Positions 1 through 11,286 of a stretch of DNA of 28,350 nt are shown here, piece by piece. Position numbers and translations under genes: made by a program. This DNA is from Pelargonium nanum. Its lineage: Eukaryota; Streptophyta; Magnoliopsida; Geraniales; Geraniaceae. The stretch lies in contig JAYMTF010000917.1 in the NCBI GenBank assembly GCA_036897485.1, forward strand, positions 1 to 28,350, read 5' to 3'. Every line of letters begins with the position of its first letter. Within the stretch, counting starts at the first letter, position 1. Below the pieces are notes generated by a model, which saw only the letters and a program-made list of their open reading frames with translations, was not told the DNA's origin and did no database searches.

Positions 1-1320
1 CACTAAACCTTCGCTGCCGCCTTCCTAACCACCACTTACCGAGCCCTAGCCGCCAAAAAAGAAAGCAATCACCGCTTCCCTAGATACCCAGATAGTATTA
101 CTCTCATGCGAGAAACACGACCACTCCGATACGATAATCCTAGCCGCCGCCAAGGAGCCGCAACCGCGGAGCCGCCGCCGCCGCCTAGGGTTGGAGAGCG
201 CCTGCCTAGGGTTGGAGAGCGCTTGCCTAGGGAGTCGCTGTTAACCCCAGCTTTTTAGTCTCCCACCCGTTTTTGGAGGAATCTCTTAATTAATTATTAC
301 AAATCAATAATTACCAACAACCATGCGTGTGTTAGTTTATTTAGTTTGTATTTTCTTAGAAAATTTAATTTTAGAAATCAAGTCTTATCTCTAAATTTTC
401 AATATTTCTCTTCTTATATATTTTCCTCGAATGTAATTCGATGTTATCTATTTCATATGATGTAATAGAATTAGGGTTTTAGAGTTTTCTCAAATCTGAA
501 TGAGTTTTGAGAGGATCTCTTTGAATCAACAATAAAGGCTTGATGGAGATCCCCGAAAAGGATCAAGAGTTGAGGCCGCGAGACCATATGATTCTCTTTT
601 GATGCTTTCAAACCTCAAGAACATCAATTAGTCAATATTATTATCATATAATGTTGATCTTTCACATATTGCACGTACTGCACAATTTTAATTTAATGTA
701 TATGATGTGTAAATGTATGTCAGTATGAAATTAGATTTTTGTGCTAAGATTAACGAATGAGATTTGATTCTCCTCTTTTGAACTCAATCAATTTCGGCTC
801 ACTAGAGTATGTTGTCGTCTTATCCATGTGTTAGAGTAGTTGTCATGCAAATGTTCCAACTCTAAAACTTTGGGATGGTGGGTAAAGGCTCATATGCCTG
901 CTCTTGGTTTCCTAAAGGATACACAAGATTAACACACCGCTAAACGGAGATCCGGGTGTGCACCTCGGGCGTGAGTAATAATCTCATCGGGAGAACCTGA
1001 ATTACACCTCACTAGGGAGAACTCTAGAAGACATTCATAGAGAGAGAAAATCTTTTATGAAAAATGTAAGCCCCTTTTTCTTACCAAGGAATTTATGTTT
1101 ATACTTACAATCATTTCCGTCATCTGTCATCATGTGCTGGTTGTTGGAGGAACAGATTTCGCTTCAAGTGTTGAAGTTCTAGTCTTTTGGGGCACCGACT
1201 ACGAGCGTTGGATGAGTTTTGGATCTTCACCATGTCGTTTAAGTATTACAAGAAAGAAGTTCTAGTCACAGAAAAATTAGCTATATTAACAGATTATATA
1301 CTTACAAAAGCCACAGCATA
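1..1320. other. Left flank without a supported gene
   Basis: No convincing open reading frame or gene model is visible here. Bases 1-240 are GC-rich with many GCC and CCTAGGG motifs, resembling a leader or transposon end more than the AT-rich DNA that follows. Bases 540-1060 are again moderately GC-rich and look neither like coding sequence nor like the surrounding AT-rich DNA. Around 1150-1257 the + strand can be read for about 34 codons, including a GTDYERW-like string that weakly recalls the start of copia-type Gag proteins. I see no LTR ends, primer-binding site or terminal repeats, so the origin of the region stays open. Confidence 0.4.
183..232. repeat. 21-bp tandem repeat, about 2.4 copies
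   Basis: The unit GCCTAGGGTTGGAGAGCGCCT occurs at 183-203 and, with one change, at 204-224. A third partial copy (GCCTAGGG) begins at 225. It directly follows a GCC-rich stretch. Confidence 0.8.
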
Positions 1321-1583
1321 TAGTTGATTGAAAGAAGGTCCACCGCTCCAATTTGTTGTCAATTTCATTTCCACAATTTATTTTTCACTTATAGCACTTA
1401 CCAGAACACGGTACATATCAATCGGACGGTCCAAAATAGATCAGGAACCAGGACTGGACGGTCAGATATGAAGAAACACAATCGTGCGGCAAAGAGGCAG
1501 CTGAGACAAAAAAAGAAAGTGTTTGCACCATCAGATTCTGAACCTTCCATTTCTTGCTTTTTCATTTTCGTTGCCTAAAAAAA

Positions 1584-1593
1584 TATAATAATA
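1584..1593 (+). promoter_or_regulatory. TATA-like element of the Sec14-like gene (tentative)
   Basis: TATAATAATA lies about 270 bases before the start codon at 1854. A start site some 30 bases downstream would give a leader of about 230 bases. That leader would carry two short upstream open reading frames: 1634-1654 (six codons, MRSSRE) and 1688-1723 (eleven codons, MTPIIDLPLPL). No transcript evidence is available, and AT-rich matches are common in plant intergenic DNA. Confidence 0.3.
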
Positions 1594-1853
1594 CAAAGAA
1601 AACAGAAAATCCGGTATCTGCGTCTCCATTTGAATGAGAAGCTCCAGAGAGTAGCTGAGCTGAGGAAGAAGATCAAAATCACAGCACATGACACCCATTA
1701 TTGACCTCCCATTACCTCTGTAACTCCTCTTCTGTAGCTCGCATAAGTTAAAAAAGGAAAAATTAACAAAAGCAGTCAAAAGAAGAGAGCTTTAAAAGTA
1801 TTGATCTGGCTGTAGCTGCATTTCTGGTAAAATCTTAGTGGGTGAGGACGAAA

Positions 1854-3398
1854 ATGGGGATCGCTTCGCAGGAAGCGGTCAATGAGTTCAAGGCATTGAT
1901 GGATGAAAGTGGGTCTGCTGTTTTTGATTTGTTTTTGGATTTTTGTTGGTGAAAATTTCAGTTTTTTTGAAATGGGTTTTTGTTCATTTTTGCTAATTGT
2001 TCGATTTTTGGGTACTAATGACAGTTGAGGAGCCGCTGAAGAGAACATTCCAGGTTCGCATTTTGACGTTTATTTCCTTTCTGGGTCTTGTTGGTCTTTG
2101 GCTGATCTGTTCACTGCTGCAAGTGTTCAACTATATATGGTTATTTTGTGGATTATGCATCTGAGACTGTTTGTTCGTACTATTTTTTGGTAATTTTATG
2201 CGTTTTTTCTTCTTTTCATTGGTGCTGTACGGTTTGTGGCGGTGCGTACTGTTTTTTGTGATCCTTGCATATTCTTTGTTCCACTGCTTCTAGATTATAG
2301 GTTCTGGCAAGATGCTACTTGGGTTCTTGCTAGAGTTTTGGGTTGTTCAGGGAACAAAATGTAAATGTGGGGTGGGAATGTTCTGATTCTATGATTTTTC
2401 TTTACTTCTGGTTTATATAATTTAGCTGTATTATAACAGAATCTGAAGCTATTGCTTCTTTAAAAGTTTGTAAATTGAAGTTTTGGGTACATGGGATTTG
2501 GCATGCCTCTTTTTATTTCTTCAATCTGTTTACTTGGATTGTCTTGAAAAGGTTGGTCTTTTTCACTCTCTATTTGGTTTGAATATAGCTGTGTATAATA
2601 TCCCCATTTGATGGAATTGTTTTTGTGACAATGAGGCCAAGTGCCAACATGAAGTAGTTGCCATTCATTATTCCTATAGGTAGGTTTCAGACTAGAGGAA
2701 AAAAAGTTACAATCTTTGCCTCCTGATTATTTAAGTATCAAGGATCTTACAGTTTATAGCTACCCGAACTTAGCAGAATAACTAGATATTGCATTTTGAT
2801 CATAAATTGTGTACAAGATACTGGTTTATTCCGACACGTTTTTATGTCTGAACACAAGTATGATTACCATAATTTTTAGATTGATAGGATGAGAACAATT
2901 GGTTTATTTAATGTCATTTTTGCTCTTGCCTCCTGATGCATTACCATTTACCATTTGTTTCTGTTTTCATGCAGTTAAACTATAGGCTAAAGACTCAGCA
3001 TAATTTGACTGTCCTGCTTTATTTTAATTAGTTTTTATTCATCTGTATAGCTTCTTACCTCTATGAACTAAACATCAATGATTTTTAAGTCCCATGTGCA
3101 CCTTCATGGACCCAATGACTGTTTCTTGATTTGCAGAATGTCCATCAAGGCTATTTATCTGAAACATTAGTGCGGTTTCTAAAAGCAAGGGATTGGAATG
3201 TTTCCAAAGCTCATAAAATGGTTAGCTACAGTTTTATGCTGATAGTATTTTGAAATCTAATTTTTTTATGGTATCATCTTATTTACGATTTTCAGTTGAT
3301 TCTTATGAAATTGTGCTCGTTATATTATTCCAGTTAATGGATTGCCTAAACTGGAGGGTACAAAATCAGATTGACAACATATTGGGGGTAATTTACTC

Positions 3399-3439
<41 letters not shown>

Positions 3440-3731
3440 CAATATGCCTCATGTAATAATTCTCATAGTCTGCAGTTGGGTTAAAGAGTAGTTGTGGTTG
3501 CTTATAACTTATGACACAGCCTGTCATTCAATTTATGATACTTTTCCAGGTTCAGCCTGTGTGACTTGAAAAACAATTTTAGGCTGTAAAGCTTTCACTA
3601 TGGTGTTATGAATTTTATTTTTCATTCGTTTTCATTAGAAAATTTCATTAGTTCATTCACTGATAATTTCCATTAGAAATTAATGTGTTTGACTATAAGT
3701 AATAGTTTTATATTTGCAATGAAGCAAACAA

Positions 3732-3769
<38 letters not shown>

Positions 3770-6700
3770 ACTCACTCATATGCACCTGCCTGTCAAAAAA
3801 AAAACTCACGTGTACCTGCTGCTTGCAATGGTTTTCTTCTGTGTGCATGAAGATTTTGAATTCCATTTGGTCTTTTCTTGTCAAATATTTCGAGTCTGAA
3901 ATTCTAACTTTGTTCCTTAATTCAGAAACCCATCATTCCTACTGATTTGTACAGAGGGGTGCGAGATACACAGCTTATAGGGCTGTCAGGGTACTCAAGA
4001 GAGGTATTATTCCTTATTCAATGTTGTATAATAATTTTTTTTCTATATCTGGCTCCCCAAAATGCAGTAAGCATATAAATGATTTTAATGATAACTATAT
4101 TTCATTCCATGTTTTCTTACTAACCTTCTGATTCTTTCTGGCAGGGCCTTCCTGTCTTTGCTGTAGGCGTAGGTCACAGCACATTTAATAAAGCATCAGT
4201 AAGTGTAAAGTTGGGATACCATATTAACACACTATGGAAATGATCCTGAGGGAGCACTCCGTACTCTATATACCACTTGATCTCAATACTGATTTATGCT
4301 TTTTTCATTATTATAGGTCCACTACTATGTTCAGTCACATATACAAATCAATGAGTATCGGGATCGTGTGGTTTTGGTAAGTATCATAGTCGAATCATTC
4401 TTTGTTTATCTTGCCACTTATTTGACCTTTGAATTTTTTCATAGCCTTCTGCATCAAAGAAGCACGGGAGACCTATTACTACCTGCGTGAAGATTTTAGA
4501 TTTGACTGGTCTAAAGCTTTCAGCGCTGAGCCAAATAAAGGTATTACTTGGTATTCTCCATACTTATTTTTGATTGTCTCGTTTGCCCATCATTGATGTC
4601 TCTTTCCCTTTGGTCTTTAGCTCAACTTTCTTTAGGCTTGCACAATCTTTTCAACAAACAGCATGCACATTTGATTTGCCTAAAAGAGATTCCTAGTACA
4701 TTCAGGTATTTGAAGCAGCAAGATTTGCCGCAACTCATACCTGTAAATTGATCTGAACCTCACCCCAAGGTTCAACAATATTGTGTTACTTCAAGGAAAA
4801 CTAAAAAGGGGAATACTAAGACGAGCAACAAAATTATAGGCAAGAGACTTAACTGTCAAGCACTCTTAGGCTTTCAGAATGGGTAGTATATTTACCGTGA
4901 TATGAAATCTGATTTACATTGGCAAACAACAAAAGATTCTTATGACGTGTCAAGTTTCCCATTAGATAGGTCTATATTTGCTTATAAAAAAGATTGGTCT
5001 ATATTTATCATGGAAAATTTGAAAATACACATCTTGTTCGGCTTGGACATAATCTGTTACAGTGAACTGTACTATGCCTGAAAAAAAGAAAGAGTTGCCA
5101 GATATTAAAGTCAATGAAATTGAGTTGGTTATACGGTGATTTCAATGGAGGTTAATGTATGTTATGAATGGTTTTGATCATTTATATTCAAGCCTCTCAT
5201 GAAAATTTATGTGACATTTGGATCTGCATGCTTTGCTGTTGATGCAGTTACTGACTGTTATATCCACCATTGATGATCTGAACTACCCAGAGAAGACTAA
5301 TACATACTACATAGTGAATGCCCCGTATATATTTTCTGCTTGTTGGAAGGTTAGCCTCCAAGGTTTTGTTTGTTTTCATTTAATTCTTTATTTGCAACTA
5401 CAGAGCTCCTCAATGTATTGATTTAATTTGATCCCCTACCAGTAGTTTGATAGTTTTTCTTGTTTCAAAATTGCCTGTGCTATTCAAATGTTGAGTAATG
5501 TCAAAGGTGTTTATCTATATTTGCAAAATAGTGCATAACAGTTGAACTATTTGTAGGTTGTCAAGCCTCTTTTGCAGGAAAGGACAAGAAAGAAAGTTCA
5601 GGTATTGCCAGGATGTGGGAGAGATGAGCTATTAAAGGTGAGGTTTTCTGATATACAGATGATAACATTTTGAACTTTATCTTCATTACTCTGGATCTTC
5701 TCCTTTATATCCTTCTTCTGCATATTCACTTTTCTGCATTGTCATTATCTGAAAAAAAATTCACTGAAAAGGACATTTTCTCGAGTAAAAGCAGGGAGAT
5801 TGAAGCAAACTGCCAGGTCTTATGAATTTGACATTATAATATTACTAGAAAAGAAAGATGATAAAAATTACTTGTAATCCAGATTGTCAGTTCAACTAGT
5901 GTATGTTTCTATAAATCTATACTGTATGTGTAATACTAAATTAATTCACAACTTCCTAAACTAATTGTTATCAATGCTTAGGATTTAGGAATTGGCAACT
6001 TCAAAAAGTTAAGAATGCTACCTGGGTACTAATATGGTTCAATAATTTTAAGTTTAGACATGACATATCTGAAGCGCTTCCTGAGAAAGGCTGAAACCTG
6101 CAGACTGATATATGCAATTTTTGCTAAAGGCTGGAATCCATAAGCAAATGAGTTTTAAATTGAGTCCTTACAATGAAATACAAAAATGATGAAATGTCCA
6201 AATGCAATTCTATTTTATTCTGAACCCTTCAAGTAGACATAAATTTTATTAAATTATAACCATCGCATAGAACTATTATTTGGTGGACAAATATCCTTGA
6301 ATAAATAAACCCTATAAATTTAAAACCTAATTTCATGAATTTTAAAGCTTTGCCCAGTCTTTTGATGAAGGTCGTATATCTCTTGTTTTTGAAATTGGAA
6401 TGCATCAGGCACTATAACCTTAGTTAGTGGTCATGGATATGGTGGCACATTTTCTTATGGAGCAAGTAGAAGTACCAAAGTCACTAGGGTGGGAAGTCAA
6501 TAGAAAACATAGCAAAACTTCCTTAAGCATTATTATGTTTTGGATGAGAGCAAGGTCAATGTGGCATAGTTATCACATAATGTCATAGAGGAATTGTTAA
6601 ATTAAGTTTTACTGTGTGGGGTGGGACTCAATTTTTTGTGGATACTAATGTCAGATAATGCAGTTCCATGAAACTCAGGACAAGGGAAGGATCTGGCTGC

Positions 6701-7100
6701 TAATTATTGATTTGATGTTAGGTCTACTCTTCAATTAGCTACTGTTCTAAATTGTTGAGTTGCTGGATTTGTGTAGATAATGGATTATGCAGCCCTTCCA
6801 CATTTCTGCAGAAGAGAAAGCTCTGGATCATCTCGGCATTCAGATGATGGAACTCCTAATTGTTACTCTTTGGATCACCCCTTCCATCAACAGCTCTACA
6901 ACTACATTAAGCAGCAATCCGAGATCTCTGAATCTGTTGAACCACTCAAACAAGGGTCTTTCCATGTAAATCTGCCTGAATCAGCAGCGGAAGGAACGGA
7001 TATTGCTAGAACTATTGAGTCTGAGTTGCAGAGAATTGAGAATGGTAGTGGACACGGGCTATCCAAATCTCTAAGTGGCATCAAAATTAATGATGATTGA
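1854..7100 (+). CDS. Sec14-like (CRAL-TRIO) phosphatidylinositol transfer family protein, 11 exons, 338 aa
   Basis: Coding exons: 1854-1908, 2025-2053, 3137-3220, 3334-3387, 3926-4003, 4145-4198, 4317-4376, 4445-4540, 5248-5349, 5557-5637 and 6777-7100. All introns are GT-AG, and the frame holds through to the TGA. The start has a good context (A at -3, G at +4), and the protein begins MGIASQEAVNEF as in its plant relatives. Residues about 28-75 form the CRAL-TRIO N-terminal helical part (VRFLKARDWNV, LNWRVQNQID). Residues about 85-235 form the lipid-binding fold, with LYRGVRDTQLIG, GLPVFAVGVG, VKILDLTGLKLSAL, TIDDLNYPEKTNTYYIVNAP and CGRDELLK. Family members exchange phosphatidylinositol and phosphatidylcholine between membranes and support phosphoinositide signalling. 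There is no GOLD or nodulin domain; the last 107 residues are a family-specific tail containing the conserved HPFHQQLYNYIK. Best remembered match is Arabidopsis At1g55840 (about 325 aa). Its precise ligand is inferred only. Confidence 0.95.
3403..3439. repeat. Poly-T run of 37 bases
   Basis: An uninterrupted run of T lies in intron 4 of the Sec14-like gene, 15 bases after the exon 4 donor. It may be a simple-sequence expansion or the poly(A) scar of a retroposon inserted in reverse. Its exact length in the assembly should be treated with caution. Confidence 0.9.
3735..3765. repeat. (TC)n microsatellite, about 15 units
   Basis: A perfect TC dinucleotide run sits in intron 4 of the Sec14-like gene. 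It is probably length-polymorphic between individuals. Confidence 0.95.
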
Positions 7101-7768
7101 GAGCTCAGTGCCATAGGCACGAGTGTGTTTATTTAGGTACTTTGGTTCCAGTATAGTTTATAAATGGATGTAATAGTGGTCGCACACTATCTCTACACGA
7201 CTACCCTATAGAGAATCTAATTTCAGTGTAACCGAGGTATTGGCTGGATAATCAGTTTAGAACTGATCCCCCAGCCTCCACAACAGAGATTGTAACTTCC
7301 AGATTCACGGATTAGTAAGTTAATATGAGTTGCATATACAAAATTATATCATGTGCTCGAGTTCTTGTGTCATTCTATCAAGTTACAGGTAAATACTTGT
7401 AAATTGGAAAAAAAAAATGCATGTTTACTGCTCTAATGAAGAAAATGAAGATTAATACTCTACTTTGTTTACTCAATCTTGCTAATTGTTTTCTTACCAG
7501 AAATCGATAAAGGACTAATACTCGACGAAAGCCATGGTAAGACTTGTTTGCAACTCAGAGAGGTAAGACCTATCCACTAATTCGATATGTTTTCTTCTCA
7601 TTGTCATGTTCAATGATGTTAGCAGAATTATGAATCAGTAAATAGAGGTTAATGCTTATATCCATCTCCGAGATTCCACCTGAATACTTCCAACAGATTC
7701 TGCTCTTGAATCTTGCGACTTCTGATGAATGTTTGATGAATTTTTTTTATGGCATCAGTATCTGAGTC
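7101..7768. other. Convergent 3' region between the Sec14-like and WEB genes
   Basis: The 668 bases between the two stop codons must hold both 3' UTRs, since the genes face each other. The part nearest 7100-7340 probably belongs to the Sec14-like transcript and the part from about 7768 downwards to the WEB transcript. I see no further gene, repeat or RNA here. A short A-rich stretch at about 7409-7417 and an AT-rich stretch at about 7740-7750 are compatible with 3'-end signals, but no clear poly(A) site can be fixed. Confidence 0.6.
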
Positions 7769-9604
7769 TCAAGAAATCTCGCCCTGTTCTTGTTCACGCC
7801 ACCTTTGGAGTTCACCCTCGATTGTCCTTTGTGCTGCCTCCGACGCCTCTGCTTGCGTCATGGCAAAATCTATGGCATATTGAATCTCCTCCATTTCTTT
7901 CAAAGCTTCATCTATTTTAGTATCTGCTTCACTTTTCTTTGCAGAGATTGCTCCCACCTGAAACATGGCAGCGGCTACTTTCATCTCAGCCAAATTGTCA
8001 GCTTCCTCATTCTTTCTCCTCAAAGATTCATAATCTCTCTTTGACATTTTGATCTTAGCACCACCTGGCCCAAAATCTGCAGCGCAAACTGCAGTCACAT
8101 TGTTTAGCTCATCTACAGCATGCTTCTCTCCTGCTTTTGCCACTTCTAGCTCTACAAGAGCGACTTTTAGCTGCTTCTCTGCTTTGTCCATTTTATTTAC
8201 GGCAGTTTCTGTATCTTGGTTCACCTTGTCAATATTTTTCCTTATCTCCTCTGTTATCCGCTTTTGAGCTTCAGCTTCAGATGTTAGCTGGTGTAGCTGT
8301 GTGATAAGCTCATCCGAACGAGAGTTTGATAGTTCTTCGAGCTCCGCCTTGCTCCTCTCTAATTGCTCCTTCAAATCTTCCTCGAGAGAATGCAAATTTA
8401 TTTCCCTTTCCTCTGCTTCAGCACACTCCTTCTGCGCATTCTCCAACTCGAGCCTGAGAGAAGCAACCGAGGTTCGGAGAGCACTCTCTTCTGCAGCCAC
8501 TTTTTGCAGTTTCTTTGTTGTTTTATTGAGCTCAGCAGTTATGCCTCTCACAGAGTTCATTTCTTCTTCATGAGCCTTCCTCATCGCGTCCTTCACTTCC
8601 TGAATCTCTGCTGTTGCTTCTGCATACTGTAACTCGAGACTCTTCGCCTCCTCAGGATCGAATCCTTGGCGCAAAACTTGCAGTTTATGCTCCGCCTCTT
8701 CCTTGGCGGGTTTGCACGATTGCAAGAGTGCCTCTTTTTCCTCCATGATCTTTGCCCGCATCTTGTGTGTTCGTCGAATCTCGAGCTTGACCTGTTCAAT
8801 GGATTCTTGCATCGATGTGATCTCCTTCTGAAGCTCACTAGCCCTTTGTTTGTGAGCTTTTGCCGTGCACTGAGCTTCCGATGCCTGCTGAAACGCAGCC
8901 AATTTGGCTTCCAAGGCGGCATCAAAGTCCTGGCGGATCTTGGGGAGGTATTGCTTGGCCGAGGCTCGCTCCACGGAAACAACTGCGTACTGCTCCTTTG
9001 CATGGTGCAGCTCATCGTACGAAGCACCGTCGGGGGTGATATCCGTGCCACATTCGATGGCCTGTTGCCTGACAGCTTCTATAGATCGAACAATAGATTG
9101 CTTGGACTCGTCTACGGTCTGAATCTTGTCTTTCAGTTCTTGGAGAGTTCGTCGAACCTTTTCAAGATCGGTGAGTGCCAGAGATTTGGTAGTTTCAGCG
9201 CTGTTGAGGCGTTGCTTGTACCTTTGCAGCTCTTTCTCAGCCAGCATGAGCTGACTTTCCTTGTTGCTGAGGAAATTGACATTGGAGCTCTGAAACAAAC
9301 ATATGGAATCAAAAAAAAAAAAATATATATATATATTTACGTGTATACGTATACGGTATACATATAGTAAATATGTATGTATATATGTATGTACCTGATC
9401 AGCAGCAGAAGAAGAAGCAGAAGAGAGATTAGAGGACTGTTTCTTGAAGGAAGGCAAGGCAGCTTTGCCCTTGAGGGTCGCGACGGCGCCAAACAAGCTA
9501 ACGGCGGCTCTAACGGATTGGAACGGTGCCCGAGTGTCGATCTCGCCCACCTCCGTCCGAGGAGACTCCGTCGACATACTCCTCTGATGAATTACTCGAA
9601 CCAT
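7769..9604 (-). CDS. WEB-family coiled-coil protein (WEAK CHLOROPLAST MOVEMENT UNDER BLUE LIGHT-like), 2 exons, 576 aa
   Basis: Exon 1 is 9604-9395 (70 aa) and exon 2 is 9289-7769 (506 aa), separated by a 105-base GT-AG intron. The N-terminus carries the family signature EVGEIDTRAPFQSVRAAVSL at residues about 18-37. From about residue 75 to the end nearly everything is charged heptad coiled coil (for example LEKVRRTLQELKDKI), with the conserved SYDELHHAKEQYAVVS and KIKMSKRDYESLRRKNEEAD strings. The ending GELQRWREQEQGEIS matches the family's usual GELRRWRE end, so the protein looks complete. Relatives such as WEB1, PMI2 and PMI15 act in the cytoplasm in blue-light chloroplast movement through chloroplast actin filaments; others have touch-response roles. 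From memory the closest Arabidopsis protein is At2g40480, whose role is not well defined, so chloroplast movement is inferred from the family. A second in-frame ATG at residue 10 has the better context (A at -3). Confidence 0.92.
   Translation of the reverse strand: MVRVIHQRSMSTESPRTEVGEIDTRAPFQSVRAAVSLFGAVATLKGKAALPSFKKQSSNLSSASSSAADQVHTYIHTYLLYVYRIRIHVNIYIYFFFFDSICLFQSSNVNFLSNKESQLMLAEKELQRYKQRLNSAETTKSLALTDLEKVRRTLQELKDKIQTVDESKQSIVRSIEAVRQQAIECGTDITPDGASYDELHHAKEQYAVVSVERASAKQYLPKIRQDFDAALEAKLAAFQQASEAQCTAKAHKQRASELQKEITSMQESIEQVKLEIRRTHKMRAKIMEEKEALLQSCKPAKEEAEHKLQVLRQGFDPEEAKSLELQYAEATAEIQEVKDAMRKAHEEEMNSVRGITAELNKTTKKLQKVAAEESALRTSVASLRLELENAQKECAEAEEREINLHSLEEDLKEQLERSKAELEELSNSRSDELITQLHQLTSEAEAQKRITEEIRKNIDKVNQDTETAVNKMDKAEKQLKVALVELEVAKAGEKHAVDELNNVTAVCAADFGPGGAKIKMSKRDYESLRRKNEEADNLAEMKVAAAMFQVGAISAKKSEADTKIDEALKEMEEIQYAIDFAMTQAEASEAAQRTIEGELQRWREQEQGEIS
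9290..9394 (-). other. WEB gene intron 1, frame-neutral and stop-free (exitron-like)
   Basis: On the minus strand the donor follows GATCAG and the acceptor is TTTGTTTCAG. The 105 bases are a multiple of three and contain no in-frame stop, so a retained intron would add 35 residues after residue 70. Those would be aromatic and hydrophobic (VHTYIHTYLLYVYRIRI...), unlike the family. The intron is largely AT microsatellite: a 13-base A run, then TA/TATG repeats at about 9309-9391. Splicing is therefore strongly favoured as the normal form. Confidence 0.85.
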
Positions 9605-9642
9605 TTATGATGTTTTTTTCTTTCCAAACCTTAATTGCCTTC

Positions 9643-9789
9643 CTGCACTTGGTTTTTGTGTTGGATCAATCTTGTGCATGCATGGGAACAATAATATACA
9701 TAATTTACGTGTCAAGATGGTTTTTAACGTGTGAAATTCAGATTATCCTAATTATTATTTAGTAAAACAATAAAAGAAATGTGACATAC
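9643..9789 (-). other. Probable 5' UTR intron of the WEB gene
   Basis: On the minus strand an AAG/GTATGTCAC donor at 9789 and a CCAAGTGCAG acceptor at 9643 bound a 147-base AT-rich segment just upstream of the ATG at 9604. A leader intron there fits many plant genes. It is inferred from splice-site quality only. Confidence 0.45.
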
Positions 9790-9790
9790 C

Positions 9791-10920
9791 TTAAAATTGA
9801 ATCAGAAATGCGGCAAAAGATGGAGAAGAAGATGGTGCATTAAAGAATTTGAGAAACTCCAAATCAGAGGAAGCTGAGAGATGAAAATTTTATGATCTTG
9901 CTTGTATAATAGTTGATGATGATGATGGAGGATATTGGAGCCAAGAATTGAGAGAGAGACGCACACACAAAATAAGAGGGTTTTTTTTTTTTAATTTTGT
10001 TTTGTCATTGTAAGATTTTTGTTTTAATTAAGGTTGCTTATTTTTGAGAAGACAGCTGGCCAGAGAGGTTTCGGCTTCTTTCACGGTTAAACTTGATATT
10101 GACCATACACCCATTATAAGTAAATGACTGGACTTACATCATCTCATCTGTCTCTCTATATATTTGAACATTCGATGACCAACCGTCCAACTTCAATTAT
10201 AATACACTATATCAACTCTACTAAATCATAATATTGATTACGAAAAACAAGCATTAATTACTCTAAATTAGCGAATGGATAAGAAATTTTGTTCATTGGT
10301 GGATTCATGTGAGATTCTCATTATGAATTTTTATCATGAGAATGACTCATTCTTCATATCCATTCTCATTCCAAACACTACCAGAGTTAAAACAAGTGTT
10401 AACTTCTTACATTACGATGTGTTTTTGTCGTAACATATCAAACTGGGTTCTAACTAATTCATCGTATGTACATGATTACCATTTAAAGAGTAACTAACAA
10501 AAAAAGATTATTGCTTATCCTACTTGTTTAAACATTCAATATTAAACCACTCATTTATCCTCTAACTTCTCAAGCCAAAGCCAACCACAAGTGTTTTGTG
10601 TTCAATGTGAGGCTAATTGTGGCTCATAAGGCTCCATGAGCATGAAATAAGAGGCCTTGTGCACTATGGTGTAAAATTGCCAAACAAAGATATTCAATCA
10701 CTATAATGTAAAACAAACCCACCCTAACATGTTTTGGTCTAGTTAGTAACAACAATTTAAACAAGTCTTGTACAACTGCATGAGCTGACAATTCTAGGAC
10801 TTAATTTTAAATAACAAAAAGTGGCAAGAAAATACAATGAGCACAAAACCAATCAAAAGTGTAGCAGGCAGTGAAGAGATCACTTAGATGGATGTTAGGA
10901 CCTAAACATATATCTATCCC
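9791..10920. other. Intergenic: WEB promoter side and PDS5 downstream flank
   Basis: No gene is supported. The WEB leader and promoter lie at the low-coordinate side: minus-strand CT/GA-rich sequence at about 9950-9970, an A/T run at about 9982-9996, and a TATATAGAG-like string at about 10155-10165 that could be a TATA box. From about 10170 the DNA is AT-rich and featureless up to the likely end of the PDS5 transcript near 10900. No RNA gene or repeat was recognised. Confidence 0.5.
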
Positions 10921-10929
10921 TATGTATAA

Positions 10930-11286
10930 CTATACATGTGGCCCATCAATCTATCAATCATGGTGGTCAGAGAAGATGCACCACACCATTGCATGCCAAC
11001 CCTACCCCATATACCGAATCCTTGGTCAGTAGCAAGACGAGATCATCAACCCCAACATTCTTACAAACAAAGTTTATCGCCTGATGTCGGGTAACTTCAA
11101 CCGTTACTTTACATTCTACATATCCGCTTGGTATACTTATTAGTTCGTTAACATAACTAAAACTGGCATTTATCTCTTTCCCCCTCCAACAAAAGCATCT
11201 CAGTATGATATTAGGCACTAGAAACTGCCCCAGCACCTCAGCCTCGTGAACTCTGGGAACAATACTACACTGCCACAGTCCTTGCT
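10930..11286 (-). other. Probable PDS5 3' UTR
   Basis: The sequence after the PDS5 stop codon at 11287-11289 is more GC-rich than the intergenic DNA beyond it and probably forms the 3' UTR. Its far end is not defined. A 119-codon ATG-started frame (11326 down to 10967) runs through it in a different reading frame from PDS5. Confidence 0.5.

Noticed and set aside
4964..5012. Repeated GGTCTATATTT motif in Sec14-like intron 8
   Set aside because: Two short, imperfect AT-rich copies; not distinguishable from chance.
8593..9367. Long frames opposite and overlapping the WEB coding region (152 codons minus, 233 codons plus)
   Set aside because: They are shadows of a long GC-balanced coiled-coil exon. 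Their proteins resemble nothing known, while the WEB frame carries family motifs throughout.
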